A stretch of DNA of 64,000 bases from Agrobacterium tumefaciens (GTDB lineage: Bacteria > Pseudomonadota > Alphaproteobacteria > Rhizobiales > Rhizobiaceae). The position numbers and the translations under genes are program-made. Location of the stretch: contig NZ_CP115841.1 in NCBI RefSeq assembly GCF_013318015.2, positions 310,001 through 374,000 on the forward strand. Reading direction: 5' to 3'. Shown here piece after piece: positions 9,281 to 17,493 of this stretch. Within the stretch, counting starts at the first letter, position 1, and every line of letters begins with the position of its first letter. The notes under the pieces were generated by a model, which saw only the letters and a program-made list of their open reading frames with translations, made no database searches and was not told the DNA's origin.

Positions 9281-10180
9281 TCAATCATGCTCCCAATAGG
9301 GTGAGGGGCCGTAAAGTCCGGCGAGATAGTCGATGAACAGCCGCACCTTCGCGGGCAGGAACTGGCGGCTTGGATAGACCGCCGACAGCGTGACGTTTCG
9401 CGATCCCTCATAGCTGGGTAGAACCTGCACCAGCCGGCCGGCGCGCAATTCGTGGCCGATATCCCAGGTGGAGCGCAACGCAATTCCCAGTCCCGATATC
9501 ACCGCCTCGCGGATCACTTCGCTGGAATTGGTGACCAGCATGCCTTCCGGGCGGATGCTGAGCGCCCCGCCCGGTCCTTCCAGTCGCCAGATATCGTTGT
9601 TGTGGGCCGGCAGGCAGCGGTGCTTCTTAAGGTCCTCGATCGTCGCCGGCATGCCGTGGGCAGTGACATATTCCGCCGAGGCGCATAGCACGCGGCGCAC
9701 CGGCGCCAGCCGGCGGGCGACGAGGCTGGAGGAATTGAGATCGGCGATGCGGATCGCCAGATCGTAACCGCCTTCGATGATATCGATGAATTCGTCGCTG
9801 AGCACCAGATTGACGGACAGGTCCGGGTGGCGCTCCATGAACGTCTTCAGATGCGGCGCAATATGCATGCGACCGAAGGAGGTGGGAGCTGAGATTTTCA
9901 GCGTGCCGTTGACGGTGTTAGCGCGCCCAGACACGAAATCCTCGGCATCCTCCAGCCCTTCCAGCACGGCAAGTACCCGTTCGTAAAAGCCCTGGCCCGC
10001 TTCGGTCAGTGAGATCTGCCTTGTCGTGCGCTGGAACAGCCGTGCGCCGAGCTTTTCTTCCAGCCGCTTGATGCGCTTGGAAATAACAGCGGGCGAATAA
10101 CCAAGCTCCTTGGCGGCAAGTGACATGCTGCCGGAGGCGGCAACGGTTGCGAAGACCTCCAGATCGCCCAGATTTGTCAC
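9281..10180 (-). CDS. LysR-family transcriptional regulator beside glcDEF
   Basis: This LysR-type regulator has 299 residues. The helix-turn-helix is plain: VFATVAASGSMSLAAKELGYSPAVISKRIKRLEEKLG. The C-terminal periplasmic-binding-protein-like effector domain follows. I start at GTG 10180 because GGGAGG lies 6 nt upstream; the longer frame to 10264 would run through the operator. It is divergent from glcD, and the 113-bp region between them holds a perfect AAGTGGT-N11-ACCACTT box. That arrangement is typical of a LysR protein controlling the divergent operon, so a role in glycolate/hydroxyacid oxidation is likely but inferred. The family most resembled is the CrgA/AaeR-like group. Confidence 0.88.
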   Translation of the reverse strand: MTNLGDLEVFATVAASGSMSLAAKELGYSPAVISKRIKRLEEKLGARLFQRTTRQISLTEAGQGFYERVLAVLEGLEDAEDFVSGRANTVNGTLKISAPTSFGRMHIAPHLKTFMERHPDLSVNLVLSDEFIDIIEGGYDLAIRIADLNSSSLVARRLAPVRRVLCASAEYVTAHGMPATIEDLKKHRCLPAHNNDIWRLEGPGGALSIRPEGMLVTNSSEVIREAVISGLGIALRSTWDIGHELRAGRLVQVLPSYEGSRNVTLSAVYPSRQFLPAKVRLFIDYLAGLYGPSPYWEHD

Positions 10181-10241
10181 AGTTGCCTCCCGATTATTTC
10201 CAGAACGGAAAAAATCCTTAGCATTTGATTGCGCTCCTTCA

Positions 10242-10266
10242 AAGTGGTAAAGAAACAATACCACTT
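10242..10266. promoter_or_regulatory. LysR-type T-N11-A operator between lysR and glcD
   Basis: The arms AAGTGGT (10242-10248) and ACCACTT (10260-10266) are perfect inverted repeats separated by exactly 11 bases, giving the T-N11-A LysR box. It lies 62 bp from the LysR start and 28 bp upstream of the chosen glcD start. That placement supports joint control of both directions. Confidence 0.6.
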
Positions 10267-10293
10267 GGCAGGACGTGCATGGAGGAGGGGGCG

Positions 10294-11727
10294 GTGACGC
10301 AGCCGATCAAGTTTCTGGAGCCGCGTGCGGCGGTTTTATCGAGCCGTGACCGCATCATATCCGATCTGAAGGATATCCTGGCCGAGGACTGTCTCGTGCA
10401 CGAGCCGCGTGAGCTCGTGCCTTTCGAGACCGACGCTTTCGTCTCCTACCGCCGCCTGCCGCTGGCCGTCGCCTTGCCGAAGACCACCGAAGAGGTCGCA
10501 GCGGTGCTGAAATATTGTCACCGTTACGGCATTCCTGTCGTGCCGCGCGGCGCGGGCACCTCGCTTTCCGGCGGCGCCATTCCGCAGGAAGATGCGGTGG
10601 TGATCGGCCTTTCGAAGATGTCCGCGATCCTCGAACTCGATTTTTACAATCGCACGGCAAGGGTACAGGCGGGCGTCACCAATCTCTCCATTTCCGATGC
10701 GGCCGGTGCGGAAGGCTTCTTTTATGCGCCGGACCCAAGCTCGCAGCTTGCCTGCACCATCGGCGGCAATGTCGGCATGAATTCCGGCGGTGCGCACTGC
10801 CTGAAATACGGTGTCACCACCAATAATCTGCTCGGCGTAAAAATGGTGCTTGTTGATGGCACGGTGCTGGAGCTGGGCGGCAAGCATCTTGACGCTGCCG
10901 GTTACGATCTTCTCGCCCTCGTTTGCGGTTCGGAAGGCCAGCTCGGCATCGTCACAGAGGCGACGGTGCGGCTGATTGCCAAGCCGGAGGGCGCGCGCCC
11001 GGTGCTGTTTGGTTTCGAAACTTCCGAAGAAGCTGGCTCCTGCGTGGCCGATATCATCGGCGCGGGCATCATTCCTGTCGCCATCGAATTCATGGACAAG
11101 CCGGCAATCGAGATTTGCGAGGCCTTCGCCAGGGCCGGATATCCGCTGGATGTCGGCGCGCTGCTGATCGTCGAGGTCGAAGGCTCGGAGGCGGAAATGG
11201 ACGCCATGCTGGCCGATATTGTCGCCATTGCGAAAAAACACGGCGTGAAGACGGTCAGGGAATGCCAGTCGGCCATGGAGGCCGCGGCGATCTGGAAGGG
11301 CCGGAAATCCGCTTTCGGCGCAACGGGCCGCATCGCGGACTATATCTGCATGGATGGCACGGTGCCGCTTTCCCAGCTTTCCTATGTGCTGAAAAAAACA
11401 AGCGAAATCACCGACCGCCTCGGCCTTCGCGTCGCCAATGTCTTTCATGCGGGCGATGGCAACATGCATCCGCTGATCCTCTTCAACGCCAACGATCCGC
11501 AAGACGCCGCCCGGGCCGAAGAGGCGGGCAATGAAATCCTGAAGCTCTGCGTCGATGCGGGCGGTTGCCTCACCGGCGAACACGGTGTCGGCATCGAAAA
11601 ACGCGACCTGATGCGGCACCAATATGCCGAGGCTGATCTTGCCCAGCAGATGGCGGTTCGCGCTGCTTTTGACGAGGGCTGGCTGATGAACCCTTCCAAG
11701 GTGTTTCCGCTGGAGGGGAGGGGATGA
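10294..11727 (+). CDS. glcD: Glycolate oxidase FAD-binding subunit GlcD
   Basis: This is the FAD-linked oxidase subunit of the three-part glycolate oxidase that oxidises glycolate to glyoxylate at the membrane. The FAD-binding (PCMH) motif is PVVPRGAGTSLSGGAIP. The lower part of the domain has CTIGGNVGMNSGG, and the C-terminal catalytic half has FHAGDGNMHPL and CLTGEHGVGIEKRDL. The frame is open from 10225, but GTG 10294 is preferred because GGAGGAGGGG lies just before it, giving 477 residues. glcE and glcF follow in order. The set could also act on other 2-hydroxy acids such as D-lactate. Confidence 0.92.
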   Translation: MTQPIKFLEPRAAVLSSRDRIISDLKDILAEDCLVHEPRELVPFETDAFVSYRRLPLAVALPKTTEEVAAVLKYCHRYGIPVVPRGAGTSLSGGAIPQEDAVVIGLSKMSAILELDFYNRTARVQAGVTNLSISDAAGAEGFFYAPDPSSQLACTIGGNVGMNSGGAHCLKYGVTTNNLLGVKMVLVDGTVLELGGKHLDAAGYDLLALVCGSEGQLGIVTEATVRLIAKPEGARPVLFGFETSEEAGSCVADIIGAGIIPVAIEFMDKPAIEICEAFARAGYPLDVGALLIVEVEGSEAEMDAMLADIVAIAKKHGVKTVRECQSAMEAAAIWKGRKSAFGATGRIADYICMDGTVPLSQLSYVLKKTSEITDRLGLRVANVFHAGDGNMHPLILFNANDPQDAARAEEAGNEILKLCVDAGGCLTGEHGVGIEKRDLMRHQYAEADLAQQMAVRAAFDEGWLMNPSKVFPLEGRG

Positions 11728-11818
11728 TGTACTTTAGCTTTGTAGCCTTGGTGGGTGCGGCTCACCCCTCTGTGCCCGGCAGGGCAGAGGAGGGTATCTC
11801 TTGCTCGGAGCGCACCCC

Positions 11819-13021
11819 ATGCTGACGCCCTATGCAGAAACCCAGGTCGCCGACATCATCCGCGACCACACAACCCGAAAAACCCCGCTGAAAATCATCG
11901 GCGGCAACACCCGCTCCGGTTTCGGCAATGCGGTCGAGGCAGATGAAACGCTTTCCTCCCGCGCAATGGCTGGCATCATCGCCTACAACCCTGCCGAAAT
12001 GGTAATGACGGTCAAAGCAGGCACACCGCTCGCCACCGTCGAGGCCGCCCTTGCCGGAAACCGGCAGATGATGGCCTTCGAGCCGATGGACCACCGCCCG
12101 ATCATGGGAACCACAGGCGAGCCGACCATCGGCGGCGTCTTTGCTGCCAATGTTTCCGGCCCGCGCCGTTATGTGGCTGGTGCGGCGCGTGACAGCCTGC
12201 TCGGCATCCGTTTCGTCAATGGAAAGGCGGAAGTCATCAAGGCGGGTGGCCGGGTGATGAAGAATGTCACCGGGCTAGATCTTTCGAAGCTTCTGGCGGG
12301 TTCACACGGCACGCTCGGTTTTCTCACGGAAGTAACCTTCCGCGTGTTGCCGAAACCGCCCGCGGAAAAAACCGTGGTTGTCTCCGGTCTGGACGACGAG
12401 GCCGCGACGCGGATCATGGCGGCAGCGATGGCGATGAGCGTCGAGGTTTCCGGTGCGGCTCATCTGCCGGAAAGCGTTCGCTCCCATTTCATTGCAGGTG
12501 CGCTGCCGGAAGGTCCGGCGACAATCCTGCGGCTGGAAGGGCTCGGGGCTTCCGTCGAGGCGCGCGCGGCGAAACTCCTTTCCGTCATGGATCGGGTTGG
12601 CCCATGGGCGCTGCTGGAAGGCGAGGAGAGTGCTGTTTTATGGCGGCAGGTGCGGAATGTCGCGCCCTATGCCGGGCAAGATGCCAAACCGCTCTGGAAA
12701 GTCTCGGTCGCGCCGAGCGAAGGCCACAGGCTGGTTGCTGCCTTGCGCATGGAAGCGGGCATCGATGCCTTTTATGACTGGCAGGGTGGTCTCATCTGGA
12801 TGCAGATGGAGGCGGACCCCGAAGCGGAATTGCTGCGCGGTGCCATCCGCGCGCTCGGCGGCGGGCACGCCACCTTGATACGGGCGAGCGACGCGGTGCG
12901 CGCCACCGTGCCGGCATTCGAACCGCGCCCGGCGGCGGAGGCCATATTGTCTGCGCGCATCAGGGAAAAGCTCGATCCAGCGGGCATCTTCAATCCTGGC
13001 AAGATGGGAAGGGCCGTCTGA
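11819..13021 (+). CDS. glcE: Glycolate oxidase subunit GlcE
   Basis: This is the second flavoprotein-like subunit of glycolate oxidase, shorter than GlcD and related to its N-terminal FAD domain. The FAD-binding pattern is present in LKIIGGNTRSGFGN and GTTGEPTIGGVFAANVSGPRR, with GRVMKNVTGLDLSKLLAGSHGTLG further on. At 400 residues it has the usual length. The start is open. ATG 11819 is used. A TTG at 11801 has a stronger AGAGGAGGG site 6 nt upstream and would add six residues. It follows glcD after about 90 bp, and its stop is 3 bp before glcF, so the operon is tight at this end. Confidence 0.9.
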   Translation: MLTPYAETQVADIIRDHTTRKTPLKIIGGNTRSGFGNAVEADETLSSRAMAGIIAYNPAEMVMTVKAGTPLATVEAALAGNRQMMAFEPMDHRPIMGTTGEPTIGGVFAANVSGPRRYVAGAARDSLLGIRFVNGKAEVIKAGGRVMKNVTGLDLSKLLAGSHGTLGFLTEVTFRVLPKPPAEKTVVVSGLDDEAATRIMAAAMAMSVEVSGAAHLPESVRSHFIAGALPEGPATILRLEGLGASVEARAAKLLSVMDRVGPWALLEGEESAVLWRQVRNVAPYAGQDAKPLWKVSVAPSEGHRLVAALRMEAGIDAFYDWQGGLIWMQMEADPEAELLRGAIRALGGGHATLIRASDAVRATVPAFEPRPAAEAILSARIREKLDPAGIFNPGKMGRAV

Positions 13022-13024
13022 ACC

Positions 13025-14326
13025 ATGCAAACATCCTTCACGCCCGAGCAGCTGGCTGATCCGCATGTGGCGGAATCCGAAAAAATCCTGCGCAAATGTG
13101 TGCATTGCGGCTTCTGCACCGCCACCTGTCCCACCTATGTCACGCTTGGCAATGAGCTGGACAGTCCGCGCGGCCGCATTTACCTCATCAAGGACATGCT
13201 GGAAAATAGCCGCCCGGCGGACCGCGAAGTCGTCACCCATATCGACCGCTGCCTGTCCTGCCTTGCCTGCACCACCACCTGTCCGTCCGGCGTCGATTAC
13301 ATGCATCTGGTCGATCACGCCCGCGCCCATATCGAACAAACCTATAAACGTCCTTTCATGGACCGCCTGACCCGCAATCTTCTGGCTGCAGTTCTGCCTT
13401 ATCCCGGTCGCTTCCGGCTGGCCTTGCATCTGGCACGGATCACGCGACCCTTCGCCGGTGTGCTCGCGAAGTTTCCCGCGCTGAAACCGCTGCAATCCAT
13501 GCTCGCTCTCGCCCCGGCTTCCGTGCCCGCCGTTTCAGCTTCTGCCCGTCCGGGTGAACGGTCAGCCGAAGGTGAAAAGCGTGGACGTGTCGCCATTCTT
13601 ACCGGCTGCGCCCAGCCGGTGCTCGATCCTGGTATCAACGAGGCGACGCTGCGTCTTCTGGCGCGGCTTGGCGTGGAGGTTGTCGTGCCTAAGGGGGAAG
13701 GCTGCTGCGGATCGCTGGTGCATCATATGGGGCGCGAGGCTGAGGCGCTCGCCGCCGCCCGCCGCAATGTCGATGTATGGATGCGTGAAATGGAAAATGG
13801 CGGCCTCGATGCCGTCATCATCACCGCATCCGGCTGCGGCACGACCATCAAGGACTACGGCCATATGCTGCGGCTTGATCCGGCCTATGCGGACAAAGCC
13901 GCACGGGTATCGGCACTCGCGAAGGACATCACCGAATATCTTGCCACGCTCGACCTGCCACAAAAGGAAAGCCAGGGCCTGACGGTTGCCTATCATTCGG
14001 CCTGCTCCATGCAGCATGGCCAGAAGATCACCATGGCGCCGAAGCAATTGCTGAAAGCGGCTGGTTTCACCGTCCGCGATCCGGCGGAAGGGCACCTCTG
14101 CTGCGGGTCGGCCGGAACCTATAACATCATGCAGCCGGAGATCTCAGGAAAGCTGAAGGCGCGCAAGGTGAGGAACATCGAAGCCACACGCGCGGATGTC
14201 ATTGCCACCGGCAATATCGGCTGCATCACGCAGATCGCGACTGGCACGGAAATGCCGATCCTGCACACGGTCGAGCTGCTGGACTGGGCTTATGGCGGAC
14301 CGAAACCCGCGAGGCTTTTGGCTTAG
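13025..14326 (+). CDS. glcF: Glycolate oxidase iron-sulfur subunit GlcF
   Basis: This is the electron-transfer subunit of glycolate oxidase. Two 4Fe-4S ferredoxin-type clusters are encoded: CVHCGFCTATCP (about residues 25-36) and CLSCLACTTTCP (about 76-87). Two CCG domains follow in the C-terminal half, seen as GEGCCGSLVHH and HLCCGSAGTYN, as in heterodisulfide-reductase-like proteins. These pass electrons towards the quinone pool. The length of 433 residues is slightly above average because of an Ala/Ser-rich linker near residue 165. It is the last gene of the operon; a short palindromic repeat follows about 70 bp downstream. Confidence 0.93.
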   Translation: MQTSFTPEQLADPHVAESEKILRKCVHCGFCTATCPTYVTLGNELDSPRGRIYLIKDMLENSRPADREVVTHIDRCLSCLACTTTCPSGVDYMHLVDHARAHIEQTYKRPFMDRLTRNLLAAVLPYPGRFRLALHLARITRPFAGVLAKFPALKPLQSMLALAPASVPAVSASARPGERSAEGEKRGRVAILTGCAQPVLDPGINEATLRLLARLGVEVVVPKGEGCCGSLVHHMGREAEALAAARRNVDVWMREMENGGLDAVIITASGCGTTIKDYGHMLRLDPAYADKAARVSALAKDITEYLATLDLPQKESQGLTVAYHSACSMQHGQKITMAPKQLLKAAGFTVRDPAEGHLCCGSAGTYNIMQPEISGKLKARKVRNIEATRADVIATGNIGCITQIATGTEMPILHTVELLDWAYGGPKPARLLA

Positions 14327-14393
14327 AGCGCCGTTCGCTTGTAAGGGCCATCGGACCCGACACAAGGTTCGGGCCGGTGCGTCGTTCGCTCTG

Positions 14394-14421
14394 CTCATCC
14401 TGTGACAAGCACAGGAGTGAG
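14394..14421. repeat. CTCATTCCTGTG-type palindromic repeat, copy A
   Basis: The imperfect palindrome reads CTCATCCTGTG-ACAAG-CACAGGAGTGAG. Near-identical copies lie at 46978-47009 and 52831-52859. All three sit 3' of a plus-strand gene, facing a minus-strand gene. It may act as a bidirectional terminator or mRNA-end hairpin, but no T-run follows. Confidence 0.55.
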
Positions 14422-14475
14422 GTTTGAGGGTAGCTTGGCACCTGTCGGAAAGCGCCCTCTATTTCCATCCCAGCT

Positions 14476-15135
14476 TTAGAACTTGTAGGCCACGCCGAAG
14501 TTCACCGCATTGGTCATGATATCGGTTTTCAGCTTGCCGCCATTGTCGATATCCACGTCGATAAAGGAGTAGGTGCCTTTATATTCCACGAAGGTCGACC
14601 AGTTGTCGGTTATGCGGTAGCTGAGGCCGGCCTGCGCCTGCAGGGTTGCGCCACCGAACTGGTATTCGAAGGTTTTGCCGGAAGCCCGGGTAACCTCCAC
14701 ATGCGGCACGTTGATGCCAACGCCCGCGCCCACGTAAGGCGTCAGGCGCCAGGTCTCCAGCGGGAAACGATAGAGCGCGTTCAGCGTCAAAAGGTTCAGG
14801 CCGTCGGTGAACTCGAAATGCGACCAGCCGGAACGCGCCAGCGTCTGGTCGTCGGCATAGACCTTGTCGTGGGTGTAATCGAGCGAGATGCCGAGATTGT
14901 TGAGCTGGCCTTCCTCGAACCAGTAGGTGCCGCGCACCCCCCAATAGGCCGGGCTCGAAAATGACTTGCCTTCCCACCCCGCCCGGAAGTCCGTTCCGTC
15001 CGAAACCGTGACATCGCTGTGCGGGGCGCTTTGCCAGCCGCCGTAACCGGAAAATTCAAATTCCCCCGCGATTGCGGAAGAGAAGGAAACGCCGCTGAGT
15101 AGCAGGGCGCAAAGAATGGAAACGTGGCGCAGCAT
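14476..15135 (-). CDS. Outer-membrane beta-barrel protein (possibly LpxQ/lipid A oxidase-like family)
   Basis: A Sec signal peptide (MLRHVSILCALLLSGVSF..AIAG) is followed by an eight-strand-barrel-like protein ending in the outer-membrane signature NFGVAYKF with terminal Phe. Alternating strands such as WGVRGTYWF, LGISLDYTHD, LTPYVGAGVG and WSTFVEYKGTYSF support the barrel. The pattern GGWQSAPHSDV..WEGK..YWGVRGTYWF recalls rhizobial proteins annotated as lipid A oxidase LpxQ. I cannot confirm that activity, and plain OmpA-like porin is the alternative. ATG 15135 is chosen so that the signal peptide is normal; no good Shine-Dalgarno precedes it. A hairpin (15148-15172) and a terminator-like stem (15203-15234) lie in its leader. 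Confidence 0.75.
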   Translation of the reverse strand: MLRHVSILCALLLSGVSFSSAIAGEFEFSGYGGWQSAPHSDVTVSDGTDFRAGWEGKSFSSPAYWGVRGTYWFEEGQLNNLGISLDYTHDKVYADDQTLARSGWSHFEFTDGLNLLTLNALYRFPLETWRLTPYVGAGVGINVPHVEVTRASGKTFEYQFGGATLQAQAGLSYRITDNWSTFVEYKGTYSFIDVDIDNGGKLKTDIMTNAVNFGVAYKF

Positions 15136-15147
15136 GGGGAGAATCCA

Positions 15148-15172
15148 GTTTGGTGTTGAGGACACACCAAAC
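15148..15172 (-). promoter_or_regulatory. Hairpin in the 5' leader of the outer-membrane protein gene
   Basis: The arms GTTTGGTGT and ACACCAAAC are perfectly complementary (9 bp) around a 7-base loop. The hairpin ends 13 bases before the ATG at 15135, where a ribosome binding site should be. It could modulate translation or protect the mRNA. Confidence 0.45.
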
Positions 15173-15202
15173 CGCTTTTTAGTAACATTTAAATGACAGA
15201 AA

Positions 15203-15234
15203 CGAAAAACGGGCGGTCAGTTGACCACCCGTTT
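15203..15234 (-). terminator. Strong intrinsic terminator or attenuator upstream of the outer-membrane protein gene
   Basis: On the minus strand AAACGGGTGGT is complementary to ACCGCCCGTTT (one G-U pair, 11 bp, 6-base loop) and is followed by a T-run (GTTTTTCG). It is a textbook Rho-independent terminator. It stops transcripts coming from the promoter at 15315-15343 before they reach the barrel gene, or else acts as a regulated attenuator. Confidence 0.7.
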
Positions 15235-15309
15235 CAAGGCCGTTCCATCATCCCCTGAGAGAGGTCCGGCGCCTGGCGTCCCCCGCCAAGTCTCCTTCAA
15301 TCAATCTAG
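15203..15309 (-). ncRNA. Candidate small RNA or transcription-attenuation leader
   Basis: The interval runs from the expected start point of a minus-strand promoter (15315-15343) to the intrinsic terminator at 15203-15234, giving an RNA of about 105 nt. Its sequence contains GAAGGAG, a GGCG-GGGGA-CGCC hairpin and a second short pairing, so it is structured. The only reading frame after GAAGGAG is a twelve-codon one starting with a badly spaced TTG, so coding is unlikely. It may be a free-standing sRNA or the 5' leader of the barrel gene 70 bp downstream. I do not recognise a named RNA family. Confidence 0.4.
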
Positions 15310-15314
15310 TAGCG

Positions 15315-15343
15315 ATTGTACCGCTGCGGGACATCAATTCAAG
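15315..15343 (-). promoter_or_regulatory. Sigma-70-type promoter for the candidate small RNA
   Basis: On the minus strand the -35 element CTTGAA (15338-15343) and the -10 element TACAAT (15315-15320) are separated by exactly 17 bases. CTTGA is the usual alphaproteobacterial -35 core. The promoter lies in the 226-bp non-coding stretch between the L,D-transpeptidase stop and the terminator. Confidence 0.55.
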
Positions 15344-15397
15344 CGCGATCTGCCGTGGTGTGGGCTGCAAGTCCGCGTATTAGCGGCACCGTTGCCG

Positions 15398-16171
15398 TCA
15401 TATCACAATGACGGTTGTTCCGACGTTCACACGCTCGTAAAGATCGGTGACATCCTCGTTGCGCATGCGGATGCAGCCTGAGGAATTGTTGCTGCCGATC
15501 GTCCAGGGCTGGTTGGTACCGTGGATGCGGTAAAGCGTGGAGCCGAGATACATGGCGCGCGCGCCCATCGGATTGGCAGGTCCGCCTTCCATGAAGGCCG
15601 GAAGGTAGTGTCCCTTCGTCGCTTCGCGGCTGATCATTTCTTTCGGGGGCGTCCAGCTCGGCCATTCCGCCTTGCGGGTTACCTTGTGCGTTCCGGCCCA
15701 TTCGAAACCGGGCTTGCCGACGCCGACGCCATAACGACGGGCCTTGCCATCCGCCATGACGAGATAGAGGAAGCGGTTCGGCGTATCGATGACGATGGTG
15801 CCGGGCTTCTGAGTGGTCTGGTAGCTCACGATCTGGGGCAGGAATTGCGGGGCGATCTGCGTGCGCACCGGCGCATTCGGGCGAACGGCGGCGTTCTGTA
15901 CCCGGGCCGGGCGCTGCGAGGTGACGCCGGAGCTGGGGCGCTGTGGCATGGCGGCCTGGCGCTGCTGGAAGAAAGGCTGGCGGGCTGCTGGCGCGCGCGG
16001 GTAAACCACGGGGCGCACATTGCCGCCACCAAGCTGCGTTACCCAGGGGGCGGAAAGGTCTGGACTGACGACGACAGGCGGGCGCTCCCGGTAACGCTCA
16101 CCAGCTGCGGCGGCCGGGGCGGCGAAGGTGGAAACGAGGCTCAGCGCCAGAAAAACGGACTTCATCGTCAT
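15398..16171 (-). CDS. L,D-transpeptidase (YkuD domain), secreted
   Basis: This periplasmic YkuD-fold enzyme is expected to form 3-3 peptidoglycan cross-links or attach proteins to the wall. A signal peptide (SVFLALSLVSTFAAPAAAA) is followed by an Arg/Pro/Gln-rich linker (about residues 25-115), then the catalytic domain starting VIDTPNRFLYLVMADG. The active-site region carries HGTN and SSGCIRM, so the catalytic Cys and His are present. The frame is open to 16222; ATG 16171 is preferred for the signal peptide. It is monocistronic as far as I can see. Rhizobiales contain many paralogues, so no specific symbol is given. Confidence 0.9.
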   Translation of the reverse strand: MTMKSVFLALSLVSTFAAPAAAAGERYRERPPVVVSPDLSAPWVTQLGGGNVRPVVYPRAPAARQPFFQQRQAAMPQRPSSGVTSQRPARVQNAAVRPNAPVRTQIAPQFLPQIVSYQTTQKPGTIVIDTPNRFLYLVMADGKARRYGVGVGKPGFEWAGTHKVTRKAEWPSWTPPKEMISREATKGHYLPAFMEGGPANPMGARAMYLGSTLYRIHGTNQPWTIGSNNSSGCIRMRNEDVTDLYERVNVGTTVIVI

Positions 16172-16408
16172 CGGGTGGACTCTCTCTGCGGTATGTCGCA
16201 ACAATAGCAATTGCGGGATCATTCGCCCGCCTTGCCGGCTACGTTCGCACCTTGACGCCAGCGAATCGTAAATGGCTGTTCATTAAAAAGCGCTTGATTA
16301 GAAAAAGCTGGATTTAAGGTTAGCGACCCGTTTTGAAACGTGGTGAATGAGTGGTAAGTGCGCGCATCACGCCGGTCACGGGCGGGAGCGAAAAAGGGTG
16401 GTTGCGGT

Positions 16409-17038
16409 ATGAACGAGGCGGGACTTGAAACGGGCGCGGATGGCCGCGTGCGGTGTTTCTGGCAGCAGGGACTTGAGGATTACAGCCGCTACCATGACGG
16501 AGAATGGGGTTATCCCGTCACCGACGATCGCCGCCTGTTCGAGAAGATATGTCTCGAGGGCTTCCAGTCAGGCCTCTCTTGGCTGACGGTGTTGCGCAAG
16601 CGCGAGGCTTTCCGTCTTGCCTTTGCCAATTTCGAATTCGAAAAAGTGGCGCAGTTCGGTGAAGCCGACATTGAGCGCTGTGTTGCGGACAAGGGCATCA
16701 TCCGTCATCGCGGCAAGATCGTGTCGACCATCAACAATGCCCGTCGCGCCATAGCGCTCCGGGACGAATTCGGTTCGCTTGCCCATTATTTCTGGGGGTT
16801 CGAGCCTTCCGCCGCAGAAAGGCCGCAAAGGCTGGACTATGCGACGTTAAGGGCCAACCCCACCAGCGACGCGTCCATTCGTCTTTCCAAGGATTTGAAA
16901 AAGCGCGGCTGGACCTTCGTCGGCCCGACGACCGTCTATGCATTCATGCAGGCCATGGGTATGGTCAACGATCATATCGAAGGCTGTCATTGCCGTGAGC
17001 CGATCGAGGCCATGCGGCGGGAGTTTGTACGTCCATGA
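16409..17038 (+). CDS. tag: DNA-3-methyladenine glycosylase I
   Basis: This helix-hairpin-helix DNA glycosylase excises 3-methyladenine from alkylated DNA. The family's zinc ligands are visible as Cys in VRCFWQ, His in RYHDGEWG, and His/Cys in DHIEGCHCREP near the C-terminus. The recognition segment FEKICLEGFQSGLSWLTVLRKREAFR is well conserved. ATG 16409 gives 209 residues, the normal size; the frame extends upstream to 16358 but without conserved sequence. Its stop overlaps the start of the next gene by 4 bp (ATGA), so the two are translationally coupled. Confidence 0.93.
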   Translation: MNEAGLETGADGRVRCFWQQGLEDYSRYHDGEWGYPVTDDRRLFEKICLEGFQSGLSWLTVLRKREAFRLAFANFEFEKVAQFGEADIERCVADKGIIRHRGKIVSTINNARRAIALRDEFGSLAHYFWGFEPSAAERPQRLDYATLRANPTSDASIRLSKDLKKRGWTFVGPTTVYAFMQAMGMVNDHIEGCHCREPIEAMRREFVRP

Positions 17039-17478
17039 AAGCAAAGTCCCTTTTTCTGGCTTTTGCCATGGCCGTGGCGGCCGTGCCGCATCCGTCCTCT
17101 GCGGAAAGCCGCAACGTCGACGGCATCTGGCTGGACGACGGCGAAAGGCTCAAGGAGGTTGCCCTGCCGCCCACCGGGCCGTTGAAACTAGATGGCTGGA
17201 CACGGCGCGGCCGTGGCGATGTCTACCGCCTGAAGGTCAAGGCCGGGCAGACGATGAAGGTCGAGCTTACCTCGTCCAGCGAATTCGTCCTGATGGCGAT
17301 CTTTGATTTTTCGACGCCGGATCAGGACGCGATCTTTTTCAGCGACTCCGAAGGTAAAATCGCCACGTTGACGCCGAAGGCGGATACCGAATGGCTGATC
17401 CGCCCGACGCTTATCCTGGGATCACCGCGTCGCGGGCTCGGCGCGCATTATATCCTGACGGTCAGCACTCAGAAATAA
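17035..17478 (+). CDS. Small secreted protein of unknown function
   Basis: This protein of 147 residues has a clear Sec signal peptide (MKAKSLFLAFAMAVAAVPHPSSA) and a short mature part. The mature domain, with GDVYRLKVKAGQTMKVELTSSSEFVLMAIFDF, alternates like a beta-sandwich and loosely recalls the pre-peptidase C-terminal (PPC) domain of secreted enzymes. It is coupled to tag by a 4-bp ATGA overlap, which suggests shared expression rather than shared function. No catalytic residues are recognisable. Confidence 0.7.
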   Translation: MKAKSLFLAFAMAVAAVPHPSSAESRNVDGIWLDDGERLKEVALPPTGPLKLDGWTRRGRGDVYRLKVKAGQTMKVELTSSSEFVLMAIFDFSTPDQDAIFFSDSEGKIATLTPKADTEWLIRPTLILGSPRRGLGAHYILTVSTQK

Positions 17479-17493
17479 CGGCCCGCCGCACCT

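Noticed and set aside
15262-15300. Leader peptide beginning with TTG after GAAGGAG
   Set aside because: The spacing between GAAGGAG and TTG is only about 2 nt and the frame has 12 codons without a run of one amino acid.
15203-15309. Identification of the leader RNA as 6S RNA or SRP RNA
   Set aside because: The expected closing stem or the conserved SRP loop sequences are not visible, and the neighbouring genes are wrong for 6S in alphaproteobacteria.
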